DNA from: Chroococcidiopsidaceae cyanobacterium YX2bin18
GTDB lineage: Bacteria > Cyanobacteriota > Cyanobacteriia > Cyanobacteriales > Chroococcidiopsidaceae
DNA: 36,044 bases
Reading direction: 5' to 3'
NCBI GenBank assembly: GCA_030446505.1
Contig: JAUJND010000078.1
Coordinates: 1-36,044 of the forward strand
Shown here: piece by piece, positions 1-8,636 of the stretch
Position numbering within the stretch: position 1 is the stretch's first letter
Layout: each line of letters opens with the position of its first letter
Notes under the pieces: generated by a model
What the model was told of the DNA's origin: nothing
What the model saw: the letters and a program-made list of their open reading frames with translations, nothing else
The model's database searches: none
Made by a program: the position numbers and the translations under genes

Positions 1-37
1 AACACTCACCTTTTCTGTACTCAATACTGCTTAGAGC

Positions 38-342
38 TTAACCCAACCGTATTGGGAGCTTGCCCTGAACAGTAGGGAAAAATTCTTTTATGGCAATTTT
101 CTCGTGAAAGCGACCTGTATCCTCCGCAAGGTAAGTTCTGCCAAATCCTCCTTGACCAAGTTGTTGCTGAATCAGGTAGCGATCGCGCAGTCGAGTTCCA
201 GGTGACAACTCTTCAAGTTCATTTTTATAAAAGTTGGGTTCTGTCGTTTTAGGCTGCACTATTGGTAACGGCTCACCACATTGTTGACAGAACCGCGCTC
301 CTAATGAAACTTGTGTCCACTACTACATATAACAACACTCAT
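38..342 (-). pseudogene. Ser/Thr protein kinase, 5' fragment, broken
   Basis: This is the N-terminal part of a bacterial eukaryotic-type Ser/Thr kinase. The glycine-rich ATP loop (GQGGFGRTYLAED) and the ATP-anchoring lysine in AIKEFFP are clear. Upstream in the same direction lies a zinc-ribbon-like segment with CSSGH and FCQQCGEPLP, as in many cyanobacterial kinases that begin with such a ribbon. The natural start is probably the ATG whose complement is at 340-342. Between CSSGHK and the second Cys pair the frame shifts by one base near position 309. The kinase frame then stops after KLPIRLG at 38, before any catalytic HRD or DFG motif, and I could not confidently follow the kinase further to the window edge. 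The inserted IS begins immediately upstream of the start codon, so the gene has lost its own upstream region. Kinase identity is secure; a functional product is unlikely as written. Confidence 0.75.
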
Positions 343-344
343 AA

Positions 345-359
345 GAGCTGATTTATAAA
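345..359 (+). repeat. Left terminal inverted repeat of the IS5 element
   Basis: GAGCTGATTTATAAA pairs with the complement of 1307-1321 with a single mismatch at position 11. The adjacent TAA at 342-344 is the left copy of the target duplication. Confidence 0.8.
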
Positions 360-431
360 GAGAATCTAAAGAGCGTTGCACCTATCGAGAGCAAGTTCTA
401 GGCTAAATTTAGTCGAGTTCGATTGCTGCCC

Positions 432-1299
432 ATGAGTCGTCTACCCACGATTGCCAATCCTCAACGCAAGCCGTATCCAAGCGACTTGAGCGATGCTGAA
501 TGGGAAATCCTCAAGCCACTGCTGCCGCTGCCAAAAGGCTTTGGACACCCTGTAGAAGTGGACTTGCGCGAAATTCAAGGGCGGCATTTTCTACGTGCAG
601 CGCACGTGTTGCCAGTGGGAAATGCTCCAGAAGCGATCTGCCGCCCTACAGCACAGTGTATGGCTACTTTGAGAAATGGCAGCGCCAAGGGGTTTGGCAG
701 CAAATTCATGACAAGATACGACACCAATTGCGCTCAAAGTTAGGACGAGATAAGTACTCAAGCGTTGCCATTGCTGATTCTCAGTCAGTGAAGACGACGG
801 AAAAAAAGGGATGGCTTCCTTGCCTGGAGGTTGCCTCCAAGCAAGGAAGCCATCCTGCGGGAGGTCTACGGTTTCGATGGTGGTAAAAAGGTTAAAGGGC
901 GCTCCTCGCCATATCGTCTTAGACTCACAAGGATTGCTCATTGGTGTTTTAGTCACCGAAGCGAATGCCTCAGAACGCTTAGGGGCAGTAGTTGTACTGG
1001 CTGAAGCGGTCGAAAAGCTCTCGAAGTTGCAAGTGGTTTGGGTAGACCAGGGTTATTCAGGAGCAAACTTTGCTCGTGCAGTCAAGCAAGTTTGTGGAGA
1101 GCAGGTGCGAGTCGAGGTGATTGAACGAATTTCAAAAACATTTGAGCGCTTACCATAGCGATGGCTAGTCGAGCGGACATTTGGCTGGCTCAATCGATTT
1201 CGTCGCTTAAGCAAGGATTATGAGGTGTACACCGAGGTCAGCGAAGCGATGATTTACGGCTCTTTGATTCGACTCATGATCAAGCGTCTAGCCGCTTAA
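432..1299 (+). pseudogene. IS5-family DDE transposase, frame-broken
   Basis: The reconstructed protein follows the IS5-type transposase order: YPSDLSDAEWEILKPLLP at the N-terminus, DLPPYSTVYGYFEKWQRQG, the first catalytic block AIADSQSVKTTEKKG, then VYGFDGGKKVKG, VWVDQGYSGANF with the second Asp, and [19 protein letters not shown] with the final Glu. The reading frame changes near 585, is interrupted by the palindrome at 809-855, changes again near 903, and meets an in-frame TAG at 1156-1158 where related proteins carry Lys (FERLPK). The reading frame then continues in phase to TAA at 1297-1299. All three catalytic acidic regions remain recognisable, so decay or sequence error is recent, but no active protein can be made from this copy. 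Confidence 0.85.
809..855. repeat. 47-base palindrome nested in the transposase
   Basis: Arms 809-823 (GGATGGCTTCCTTGC) and 841-855 are perfect complements over 15 bases. Inside them, after one mismatched pair, TGGAGG at 825-830 pairs with CCTCCA at 834-839, leaving a TTG loop. The whole unit therefore folds into one long hairpin. It lies between the transposase codons for TTEKKG and EVYGFDGG, which are adjacent in intact family members, so it is an insertion. It resembles a small palindromic repeat of the kind scattered in cyanobacterial genomes; I saw no second copy in this window. Confidence 0.8.
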
Positions 1300-1306
1300 G
1301 CTTTTG

Positions 1307-1321
1307 TTTACAAATCAGCTC
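1307..1321 (-). repeat. Right terminal inverted repeat of the IS5 element
   Basis: Read on the minus strand this is GAGCTGATTTGTAAA, matching 345-359 in 14 of 15 positions. TAA at 1322-1324 follows as the right copy of the target duplication. Confidence 0.8.
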
Positions 1322-1324
1322 TAA

Positions 1325-1639
1325 GAAAGTAGATTTTGTAATAGAAAATAATAAGAAAGTTGAAAAATATCAGGTGAACAATTCAGAGCAAAACTGTCTG
1401 CTCTCTATTCGCAGGTTTTAAGGTAGCTAGCTTTCCCAACTTCCACCTAAAGTTAGCTCTACCTCTGTCTGTGTCCAACAGAATTTTTACCGAAAGCTTT
1501 GGCACAATTTACTATTGCTGTAAAATAAGTTCAGTGAATGCACAGGTGGCATCCTAAACTATCAAAAACTTATTTAATCGCTTCGGTCGAGATATGCTGG
1601 CATTAAAATTGCAGCAAAGCTTCTGGGCAAACTGAACCT
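1325..1639. other. Non-coding gap between the IS and the Uma2 gene
   Basis: No credible coding frame was found here. Before the IS inserted, the left part would have been the upstream region of the kinase gene; the right part should hold the promoter of the Uma2 gene. I could not pick out a convincing promoter or ribosome-binding site. Confidence 0.5.
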
Positions 1640-2320
1640 ATGACTGCTCCAACTTCTACAGCCACTCAAACAGCTCTTAGCACTGTCCCACAATGGCAGC
1701 CAGCTACTTGGGAGGATTATCTCGATAATCGTGATGCTCCTACGCCAGAGAGGGTAAGGCTGTTTTTTAATAGCAAGTACCTTTTTGTTGACATGGGTTC
1801 AGAAGGAATCAACCATGCTAGAGTTAGTGACCTGTTTACGCTGCTATTTTTTATCTGGTTTAATAGCAGACCAGAGCAAAAAGCTGATTCTCTAGGGCGT
1901 TGTTTAATTGAAAAGCCAAACAAGCGAGCCGCATCGCCAGATTTAGTCCTGTACATTGGTGAAGGTGTCCCACAATGGCAATCAGGAGAACCGCGTCGTA
2001 TTGATTTAAACCAGTGGCGAGTCCCTGATTTAGTTGGTGAAATTTCTGATACGACGTTAGCAACTGATCTGGATGAAAAGAAACAACTCTATGCTGATCT
2101 GGAAATCCCTGAGTATTGGGTAATTGATATTCAGGGCAAACGAGTGTTTGGGTTTCGGTTGCAGGAGAATGGAAAGTATCAGCAGTATGCCAATTCTGTA
2201 GCCTTGGAAAAGGTGTCAATTTCCCTGCTTGAACGAACTCTAGAACGTCTAAGTGAGGAAACTAATATTAGTGCTGCTAGCTGGTTTGCCCAACAAATTG
2301 CAAGTTTAAATACAGACTAA
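1640..2320 (+). CDS. Uma2 family endonuclease-like protein (DUF820)
   Basis: This intact 226-residue protein belongs to the Uma2/DUF820 family, a PD-(D/E)XK nuclease-fold group greatly expanded in cyanobacteria and of unknown biological role. The fold residues are visible: SPDLVL (Asp), VPDLVGEISD (Glu), and DEKKQLYADLEIPEYWVID carrying the Lys and the characteristic EYWVID strand. The N-terminal Thr/Ser-rich stretch and the VRLFFNSKYLFVDMGSEG strand also match the family. The ATG at 1640 gives the usual length. It stands alone on the plus strand, with convergent genes downstream. Family assignment is strong; its substrate and role are unknown. Confidence 0.85.
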   Translation: MTAPTSTATQTALSTVPQWQPATWEDYLDNRDAPTPERVRLFFNSKYLFVDMGSEGINHARVSDLFTLLFFIWFNSRPEQKADSLGRCLIEKPNKRAASPDLVLYIGEGVPQWQSGEPRRIDLNQWRVPDLVGEISDTTLATDLDEKKQLYADLEIPEYWVIDIQGKRVFGFRLQENGKYQQYANSVALEKVSISLLERTLERLSEETNISAASWFAQQIASLNTD

Positions 2321-2357
2321 ACTGCATATCCTCTATTAAAAAAGGTGCAGACAATCA

Positions 2358-4034
2358 CTAAGGCTGTTCCGCCACAGGCGTTAATTCTCGCTTTAATACA
2401 ACCCGTTCACCGTAATTCAATAGCCTTTCTATAGTGGCAAGACGGTTTGACCACACTTTGACTTGATAGGGATTTTCTAGAGATTGCGATCGCATCCAGC
2501 CTTTAAATTGTGACTGGAAGGCAGTAAGTGAAGCTCTTGCCACTGCCAACCGACTAGAAGAGGGAGCAGTAGAAAGCTGATTCAAAGCACTTTCAAGGTC
2601 TTTTGCTTGCGTCCCAAATGACGAAAGTGCTGCACCCCGTAGCCAAAGTTGATTCTTTTCCAAGAGAAAATTCCATTCCCGTTGTAAGCCAGTGTAACGA
2701 GCAGCAGCGGTCTGAAATGGCTGGCGATGGGGATGGGAGCTTGAGGTATGCGTTGCTGCTTCCTTGGGTGGCTGAAAGAGCGTTTGTAGCTCATTGCTAA
2801 GATTTTCTACAGCAAATAAAGAGTAACCGCTAGCAGGTAAATCTCTTGACAGTTGGATTTGATCAACCGCCACTGATACCGGCAAATTGAGCAGGCGAAT
2901 TCCCTGGCAAAACCAATGTAGAACCCAAGTTGGTTGACGTGATCCAAGGTTGACTCAGGTTTTGGAAGCGATAAGTATCTAGTGCATAAGTCATCGGTAC
3001 AACTAAATCAATATCACCACATTAAACTTCCCAATGCTGCTGTAATTTATGAATACGATCATGTTCCGACAAGGAAAAACGGCAACAGACATAATCAAGT
3101 TCGGGCGCTTTTGCTTTAGCCGCTGCAAGTGAAGGATCGCCACAAAAGAATCAATTTGCTGGGTGCGAATTGCGTCATTTCTTTGCCACAAAACGCGATC
3201 GCGCGGACGAATCTGGGTTGGATCTACCCCAGTTAATTTGCTGAAACTGTTGGCGTGCTGCGATGCCATAGCCGTAGCTACGTTCAGCGCTCGATCTTGA
3301 AAGGGATAGCGGATATAGTCCAGTTGCAAGCCATCCTGCGCCTACTTGATAGCGGCTGACAATTTCATCTAACAGGTTTCAGCGTATTGACGCGCTTGGG
3401 ATTAGCTGGATCTAAAAGGGCTTGCCTTGACCGGAGTGGAAACAAGCTACCACGATTATCGTAGCTAGCCCAGTCGGGATGAGCAGTAATCACTGGTCCT
3501 GGGTAATTTGCTGGAAAATTAACTAAGGCATTGTGCCAGCGAATACAGCAGCAAAGTCCAAACCTTGTATGCAATTTATTCCTCGCTGATGAGCACTTTA
3601 ACCTTGTAGCCGCCAGTAGTCCTGTTTCACGCACTAATGGGTTTTGCGGTAAATTTACTTGGTAACTGATAAATCCAGCATTAACTGTTTCAAAAAACAG
3701 CATTAATCTCGCTGCTGCCAGCCGATCAAAATCAACGCTAGTTCCCGTTCTGAGCCAGCACGGACGATAGCTTACCGGATCTTAACCACATTGCCTGAAT
3801 TTTCTGGTTGAGCTGGCGATCGCCAGTTATTAAAGTATTTTGCTGGGCTTTTTCCCACTGCGCCTGCGTTGCATAGTTCTGTTGTTGATTGTTGGGGTAA
3901 AGTTTTAAAATTTTCATAGCTTCCGCCAGTTGCAGCCTGCGTATGCGCAGCGCTAAAGATGGCAGCGGGATTAAGCACAGTAGCGCTGCGCGGTTACTAT
4001 TCCTAGCATTAGCAGCTGCTTTCAAACCTAACAA
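2358..4034 (-). pseudogene. GHL10 (family 10 glycosylhydrolase-like) protein, frame-broken
   Basis: Read on the minus strand, fragments in different frames line up in the order of a cyanobacterial GHL10 (DUF187-type) protein. From about 3700 come RLMLFFETVNAGF, NPLVRETGLLAA, ALVNFPANYPGPVITAHPDW and ASYDNRGSLFP. These are followed by LDYIRYPFQD, LTGVDPTQIRPRDRVLWQ, RTQQIDSFV and KRPNLIMSVAVFP at 3329-3060, then GDIDLVVPMTYALDTYRFQNL and QPWITSTNLGSTLVLPG at 3020-2885, and finally VAVDQIQLSRDLPASGYSLFAVENLS with a coiled C-terminal tail to 2358. The family has a TIM-barrel fold and is thought to act on extracellular or envelope glycans. At least five frame breaks occur, yet residues within each block stay highly family-like. 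The N-terminal limit near 4034 is uncertain: the AMKILKLYPNNQQQNYATQ segment may be its start or a separate remnant. Confidence 0.7.
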
Positions 4035-4089
4035 TACTGTGTTCTTCTAGCTCTGGCGTAGCGCACGATTTCAATATTAATTGGTTTAG

Positions 4090-5024
4090 CAATAGCGCTG
4101 CCAACTCTTAGGTTCAGCCGGTTTCAGAGGATCTTACTGCTGTGGCGGTGATCTCGGTATCGCCATCATTCAGGAGCAGCAGCCTGGGGAGCCGACGGTA
4201 CTGGCTCAGTCTTAGTGGCAATATCTCTTTGGTGGCGTGATTTTCGCTTCAGGGCTTTAGCCATTTGCAGTTTGCCACGTACCACCAGAAATTTACGCGC
4301 TCCAGCTATCGCCAGCTGCGGCGGTGGCTGAATATAGCGGTTGAGGGCTGCCCGTAACCAGGCACTATCTTAACTTAAAGAGGCGGCATCTACTCCCCAA
4401 TGCCATCCCAACACTAAGCTGATTCCGCTTCGTCGTTACAACTGCGGGGGGCTATCTTGACTGCCAGATGGCAGCAGGTTTACCAGTTAACTTTGTTGAA
4501 CACACTTCCTGGACAAAATTGAGTCTACATTGACGACCCATTCCCGAGTTCTGGTGCGTAAGGGTTAAAGTTGATTTTGCTTACTGAGGTCGGCACCCCA
4601 GCAAGCCCTTAAGAGCGATCGCGAATAGTTGACGCACTCTGGCTGGCCCAGATTACCTACAGGACCGCATCGGCAATTACCACGCCCACCCTGACTCAGT
4701 CCATGCCTTGCGGGCAAGCGCCTGTGCTGGTGTCAATGTTCTAATATTGGGTAAAATTAAACTAAGGATCGCCTAAATCTGCTGCACTTTTCAGAAGCGA
4801 GATCGCACCATTACACAATAACCAACGCCGCCAGCAGCCTGCAAAACCTTGCTGCAATACCTGTCCATTGATTTCCGAATTTTCCTGACTTTAACTACGC
4901 GAACACAGTATTTTCGCCCGAAGCTGCTGGCAGTAGCAACACGAAGTAGAGGTAAAGAAATAAAGGTAAAAATAAAGGATTTTTCTGGAAAAACTTTCAG
5001 CTTGACCTGTACCAGTGGTGGCAC
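4090..5024 (-). pseudogene. Unrecognised degraded coding region
   Basis: Several minus-strand blocks look coding but sit in different frames. A hydrophobic FIFTFISLPLLRVATASS near the 5' end (about 4980-4930) could be a signal peptide or membrane anchor. It is followed by INGQVLQQGFAG, NGAISLLKSAADLGD, TREWVVNVDSILSRKC, and at 4380-4230 a long block beginning DSAWLRAALNRYIQPPPQ and running through ARKFLVVRGKLQMAKALK. TAA and TAG codons and frame shifts separate the blocks. I do not recognise the family. It lies between the TIGR03279 gene and the GHL10 gene in the same orientation and may have been part of the same envelope-related group. The limits given are only the outer edges of the blocks I could read. 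Confidence 0.4.
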
Positions 5025-5048
5025 AGAAAAACGAAAACTTAATCAACA

Positions 5049-6368
5049 TTATGCAATACAAATCTCAATTAGTTCTTCAACTCCCCGCACTAAAGAGAAC
5101 AGGTGTATCAATCTTACGCTAGTTCTGCAAGCGTCATGTCATCTAAAAGCAAGTATCACCATTTTTCAGCATCATAGCAGGCACGATAATAGCATCGCCT
5201 AAGTATTTTTCCCTGAAGTTGTTCACGTAAATCTTGACCAGTTAACAAGCCAGTAACAGTAATAGTTTGTCCCCACAATAGTGGCTACAAAGCTGCCATA
5301 TTCACTTTTAGTCCGGCGACAGAGTTGAGGGCGTTGCAAGATCGGCTGAAAGGCTTTTTCTACAGCATTGCCCACTACCCAAGTAAATTCTCGTTGTGGA
5401 AGAAACTTGTTGCGGTAACTGTTGAGCGGCTACAGAAAATTGCTTTGGAAAAGAGCGAATTGAACCTACGCCGTTATCAATCTGGGGATAATCTTCGTAA
5501 TCAGATTCAATTGGTAATTCTTGACCTGAAATTAGAAACCACTCATCAGCTAATAAGCAAAAGTTGATCTTAGTTGGTGGCGAAATTTGATTTGGAGATC
5601 CTTGACTTGATTGACTTACCAATACTTTTTCTCGACTTACTGGTATTAGCTCGTCTTTTGTAGGGCGGAAACCGAGTTAAACCCACTGGCACAACTGCTA
5701 CTGAAGCAACAGTTGCGCACCTCTTCTAAATGAAATTGGGCTAAATCCAGCAGGGTACGTTCCAGATGCGCTCCATCGTTAATACCCAGGACAGACAACT
5801 ACTGAGCATGAATTTGAGTCACCCATCTTGGAAACCACTTCAGCTGTTGCAATATTTGACCAGCACGAGGATTTTTTCAGCAGTTGAATTCGTACTTCCG
5901 GCTCGGTGGCATGAACAGAGATATATAAGGGAGAGGAAGCCGCAACTTTTCAATCCGCTGCCATTCTCGTTGAGTGAGATTGGTCAAGGTGATAGAGCCA
6001 TATAAAGCTTAAGCGGTAGTCTCGTCCTTTAAATATAAACTTTGACGCTTACCGGGTGGCTGCTGATCAATAAAGCAAAAAGGACAGCGGTTATTACACT
6101 GAATAAGCCATCGAAAAGGGCAGTGTCAAATTCCAGCCCCAAGTCTTCGTCGTAGTCCTTCTCAATTTCAATTTGATGAGTGTTTCCCGCCATGTCTAAA
6201 ACTTCCAGCGCCAGCAGTTCATCAGCGCATAAAATTGATAATCAATTAAGTCGCGGGGGTGATTGCCATTAATAGCAACCAGGCGATCGCCCGGTTCAAA
6301 TCCAATTTCAGCAGCGATGGAATCGGGGATAACTTTGGTGATTAGGTTGGATGGATCGGCTCACTCAT
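5049..6368 (-). pseudogene. TIGR03279 / DUF512 FeS-containing cyanobacterial protein, frame-broken
   Basis: The minus strand encodes, in broken frames, the family annotated as a putative FeS-containing cyanobacteria-specific oxidoreductase. From ATG at 6368 it starts MSEPIHP, continues with a PDZ-like region (DSIAAEIGFEPGDRLVAING), then EKDYDEDLGLEFDTALFDGL, the cysteine cluster CNNRCPFCFIDQQPPGKRQS, TLTNLTQREWQRIEKLRL and SVHATEPEVRI. The DUF512 part (LADEWFLISGQELPIESDYE, then DYPQIDNGVGSIR) leads to TVTGLLTGQDL and FLDDMTLAELA, and ends VRGVEELIEICIA with the natural stop at 5049-5051. At least six small indels break the frame, but almost every residue block between them is family-typical. 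It starts 34 bases downstream of the uppP stop, so the two were probably co-transcribed. The exact function of this family is not established. Confidence 0.8.
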
Positions 6369-6402
6369 AGAAAGTCATTAGCAAAGAACTAAGGATGTGC
6401 GA

Positions 6403-7369
6403 CTATGGATTATTAACTATTTTTAATAGCCCAGAGAAAATTGCACCTAATATTGCTACTCCAAATGCTAGCCTATACCAAATAAATATCAGGTATTCTT
6501 GGTTTGGAGATAGCGTAATAGCCAAGCTGATCGCCGCATAGGAAAAATATGTTGCTTCGGAAGAAGTCCCAACTACCAAGGAAACCATTTCTTCATTTCC
6601 TAACCCTGCATCCATTGCATCTTTTAGCTGCACTAAACCTGCTAGAGTAATTGCCGGAATACCGAGTAAGAAGAAGGAAAAACGTGCGGCGGCAGCGCGT
6701 TCTAAACCCATAAATAGTCCTGCTGTCAGTGTTGAACCAGAGCGAGACACCTGGGATTAATGCTAGAGCTTGAGCTAAACCCATCAATACTCCATCTTGA
6801 ATCCCCAAACTGTCAAAGTTGCGCTTACGCTTTGCCACTTGTTCAGCTGAACCTAGTAATAAAGACAGCAATGGAGGCTATGGCGATCGCTGCCAGGCTC
6901 CGCACTGGTGAGGAGTCAAAGTCGGGAATTAAAACTTTGATCAGTAACCCAAAAATAACGGTGGTATTGTTCCTAAGATAATCCCCACAGCAAGCCGGAA
7001 ATCATTGAGCGGTAATCTGAGCGGGCGATCGCCTTAATCGCACCTGTTGTAATTTGCGTCAGATCTCCCAAAAATACTACGTTTAAATACAGCAGCAATA
7101 CTATCTGCTGAATTACAGCAAAGGCACCTGATCGCCCTGTTTAAAACTACGTTACCACTTTCTTTAAATGCGCCGTGCTACTTACCGGGCAGAACTGTTT
7201 GTTAATCCTTTGCACCATCCCCAGAACAATGGCTTCTGGCGCTTGTTCGATCTGGAGGTGCGGCATTCGCTTCCAGATTAGGCTGGTACCGAAAGCTTAC
7301 AGGAGCAACAAACCGAGACGGCAACGCCTGCACTTAAGAACGTAGAACATCTGACGTTGTGATCTTCAT
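6403..7369 (-). pseudogene. uppP: Undecaprenyl-diphosphatase UppP (BacA), frame-broken
   Basis: UppP dephosphorylates undecaprenyl diphosphate at the membrane to recycle the lipid carrier for peptidoglycan. Reconstructed minus-strand blocks cover the whole protein: EAIVLGMVQ followed by the altered FLPVSSTAHL motif region (written here as RINKQFCPVSSTAHL), DLTQITTGAIKAIARSDYRS, MSLLLGSAEQVAKRKRNFDS, GIQDGVLMGLAQALALIPGV, SRSGSTLTAGLFMGLERAAA, and RFSFFLLGIPAITLAGLVQL to the stop at 6403. The two BacA signature regions and the catalytic Glu/Ser/Arg area are thus present but in at least five frames. The start is uncertain: ATG at 7369 would give a signal-like extension, and ATG at 7266 the shorter form. 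As uppP is normally important for growth, either a second phosphatase exists or these breaks are not real. Confidence 0.8.
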
Positions 7370-7839
7370 TTACCGTCCCTTGGGTTAGCTACACACCTAG
7401 CTAAACATTCAGTTGTCATACCTTTAAAAAGACCAAATTGTCTTCATTTAGCATTCTGCGGCAATGCGTTGTAAGTTTTTACTATTTTCCATGTTCAACC
7501 ATACTGCTACAGCATAGGCCGGTAAAATATTAGTCCTATCTAGTTGAAAAGTACCCATTAATAATTAATTAAGTAAAAGAGGCTTGTCTGTTTGACTGAG
7601 CAACGGATGCCCAGTTGGTTTCTCTGTGCTGAATGACCACCTGTAAGATAAACTAAAATTAAATCCATAGTATAAATATGACTTGTGTATATTTGTTGTG
7701 ATATATTGAAGCAATATCAGTTAAGTAATAAATCTTTAACAATTTTCGGGTTAATACTGTTGTGTGTTCTCCTATCCCGCTTCTGCACCATCATCATTAT
7801 CTTCAGCCCAGGCTAGTAATCGTACTGTTCCTTTCTCTC
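7370..7839. other. Divergent intergenic region between uppP and the DUF3120 gene
   Basis: This 470-base stretch is AT-rich and I found no credible coding frame. It lies between a minus-strand and a plus-strand gene, so it should contain both promoters. No specific operator, hairpin or repeat stands out. The left limit depends on which uppP start is used and the right limit on an uncertain DUF3120 start. Confidence 0.4.
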
Positions 7840-8485
7840 GTGGATTGTTCTAGGCGTGCCTGGTTGTTTTCGCACCTGGTTCAGGTTTCTAGTAGCGGTA
7901 CGCGCGTTTATTGAAGTTCATTGGTGCGATCTCTACCGGTTGAGTTGAATGGATATAGGATTTTGGTGTATTGAGTTTTGCCTTTAATGTCTCGTATTAA
8001 TTTACCTAACTATGGGAGACGGTGTTGCTAGATGGTCTTACTTAAGGATACAGGAGAATTGCATTAGTTGGTTACGCTGGGAACCATTATTTACATTTGC
8101 CGATAAAACTGGAATCGCTCTCCCATTTGCTTTAGTCACAGCATCAAGCGAAATTGGGGCAAGGTAGGTAACTTTTTCTATCTAGGTTCCCTCCTAGGTA
8201 CAGTTCTAACAGATGTGTATTTTTATATAGTTGATTTAATTCCTTATTAGCGGCAGCTAATGCAAGTGGAGCTAGAATTAGCACCACCGATTTTGCAAAG
8301 TGCAGTAGCGCAAGTGCAGACACCTTGGGGACAAGGTTGGGCATTAGTTCTTGCCCTTACTCTGTTAATAGTAGGCATTTTCCCCTGGCGCTATCAGCAG
8401 TTACACTGGTGGGCATTTAGTGGAGCAGTATTAAGTACAATTTTTGGTAGACGGCTTGTTTTGGCTAGCTGCTGCCGCCGCGTAA
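7840..8485 (+). pseudogene. DUF3120 membrane protein, frame-broken
   Basis: Plus-strand blocks match the cyanobacterial DUF3120 family of small integral membrane proteins of unknown function: FIEVHWCDLYRL near 7900, WLRWEPLFTFADKTGIALPF near 8070, then NFFYLGSLLGTVLTDVYFYI, VDLIPY, RQLMQVELELAPPILQSAVA, VQTPWGQGWALVLALTLLIV and the terminal LVDGLFWLAAAAA ending at TAA 8483-8485. Several hydrophobic stretches alternate as expected for transmembrane helices. At least four frame changes interrupt it, the last just before the final helix (ORF reading FGRRLVLASCC instead of LVDGLFWLA). The N-terminus before about 7890 is too degraded to place the start. Confidence 0.7.
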
Positions 8486-8636
8486 ACTCCATAGCATCAA
8501 TAAATAAAAAAAGCATTTAGCCTGAGATTTTAGGTTTCAGTTTTGGGTTGCCCACAACGAGTTAGATGTACTAAATCTTTCTGGAGAAGATGGGGCAGTA
8601 TTTTCTAAATCAAAACTAAAACAACTCTCCGATTTA

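Larger units (their letters stand above)
345..1321 (+). mobile_element. IS5-family insertion sequence, decayed
   Basis: The element is 977 bases long with 15-base terminal inverted repeats (GAGCTGATTT-A/G-TAAA, one mismatch). It is flanked by a TAA direct repeat at 342-344 and 1322-1324, which fits a short target duplication. It contains one DDE transposase gene reading rightwards with several frame breaks, and a 47-base palindrome nested in the gene. The insertion sits directly against the start codon of the minus-strand kinase gene. Family assignment to IS5 rests on the transposase protein; I did not identify a named element. Confidence 0.85.

Noticed and set aside
3003..3329. Separate small gene at the LDYIRYPFQD segment
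   Set aside because: The segment continues on both sides, in other frames, with the same GHL10 family, so it is a fragment of one gene.
4849..5202. 117-codon plus-strand frame
   Set aside because: It is antisense to recognisable minus-strand TIGR03279 residues and shows no family features.
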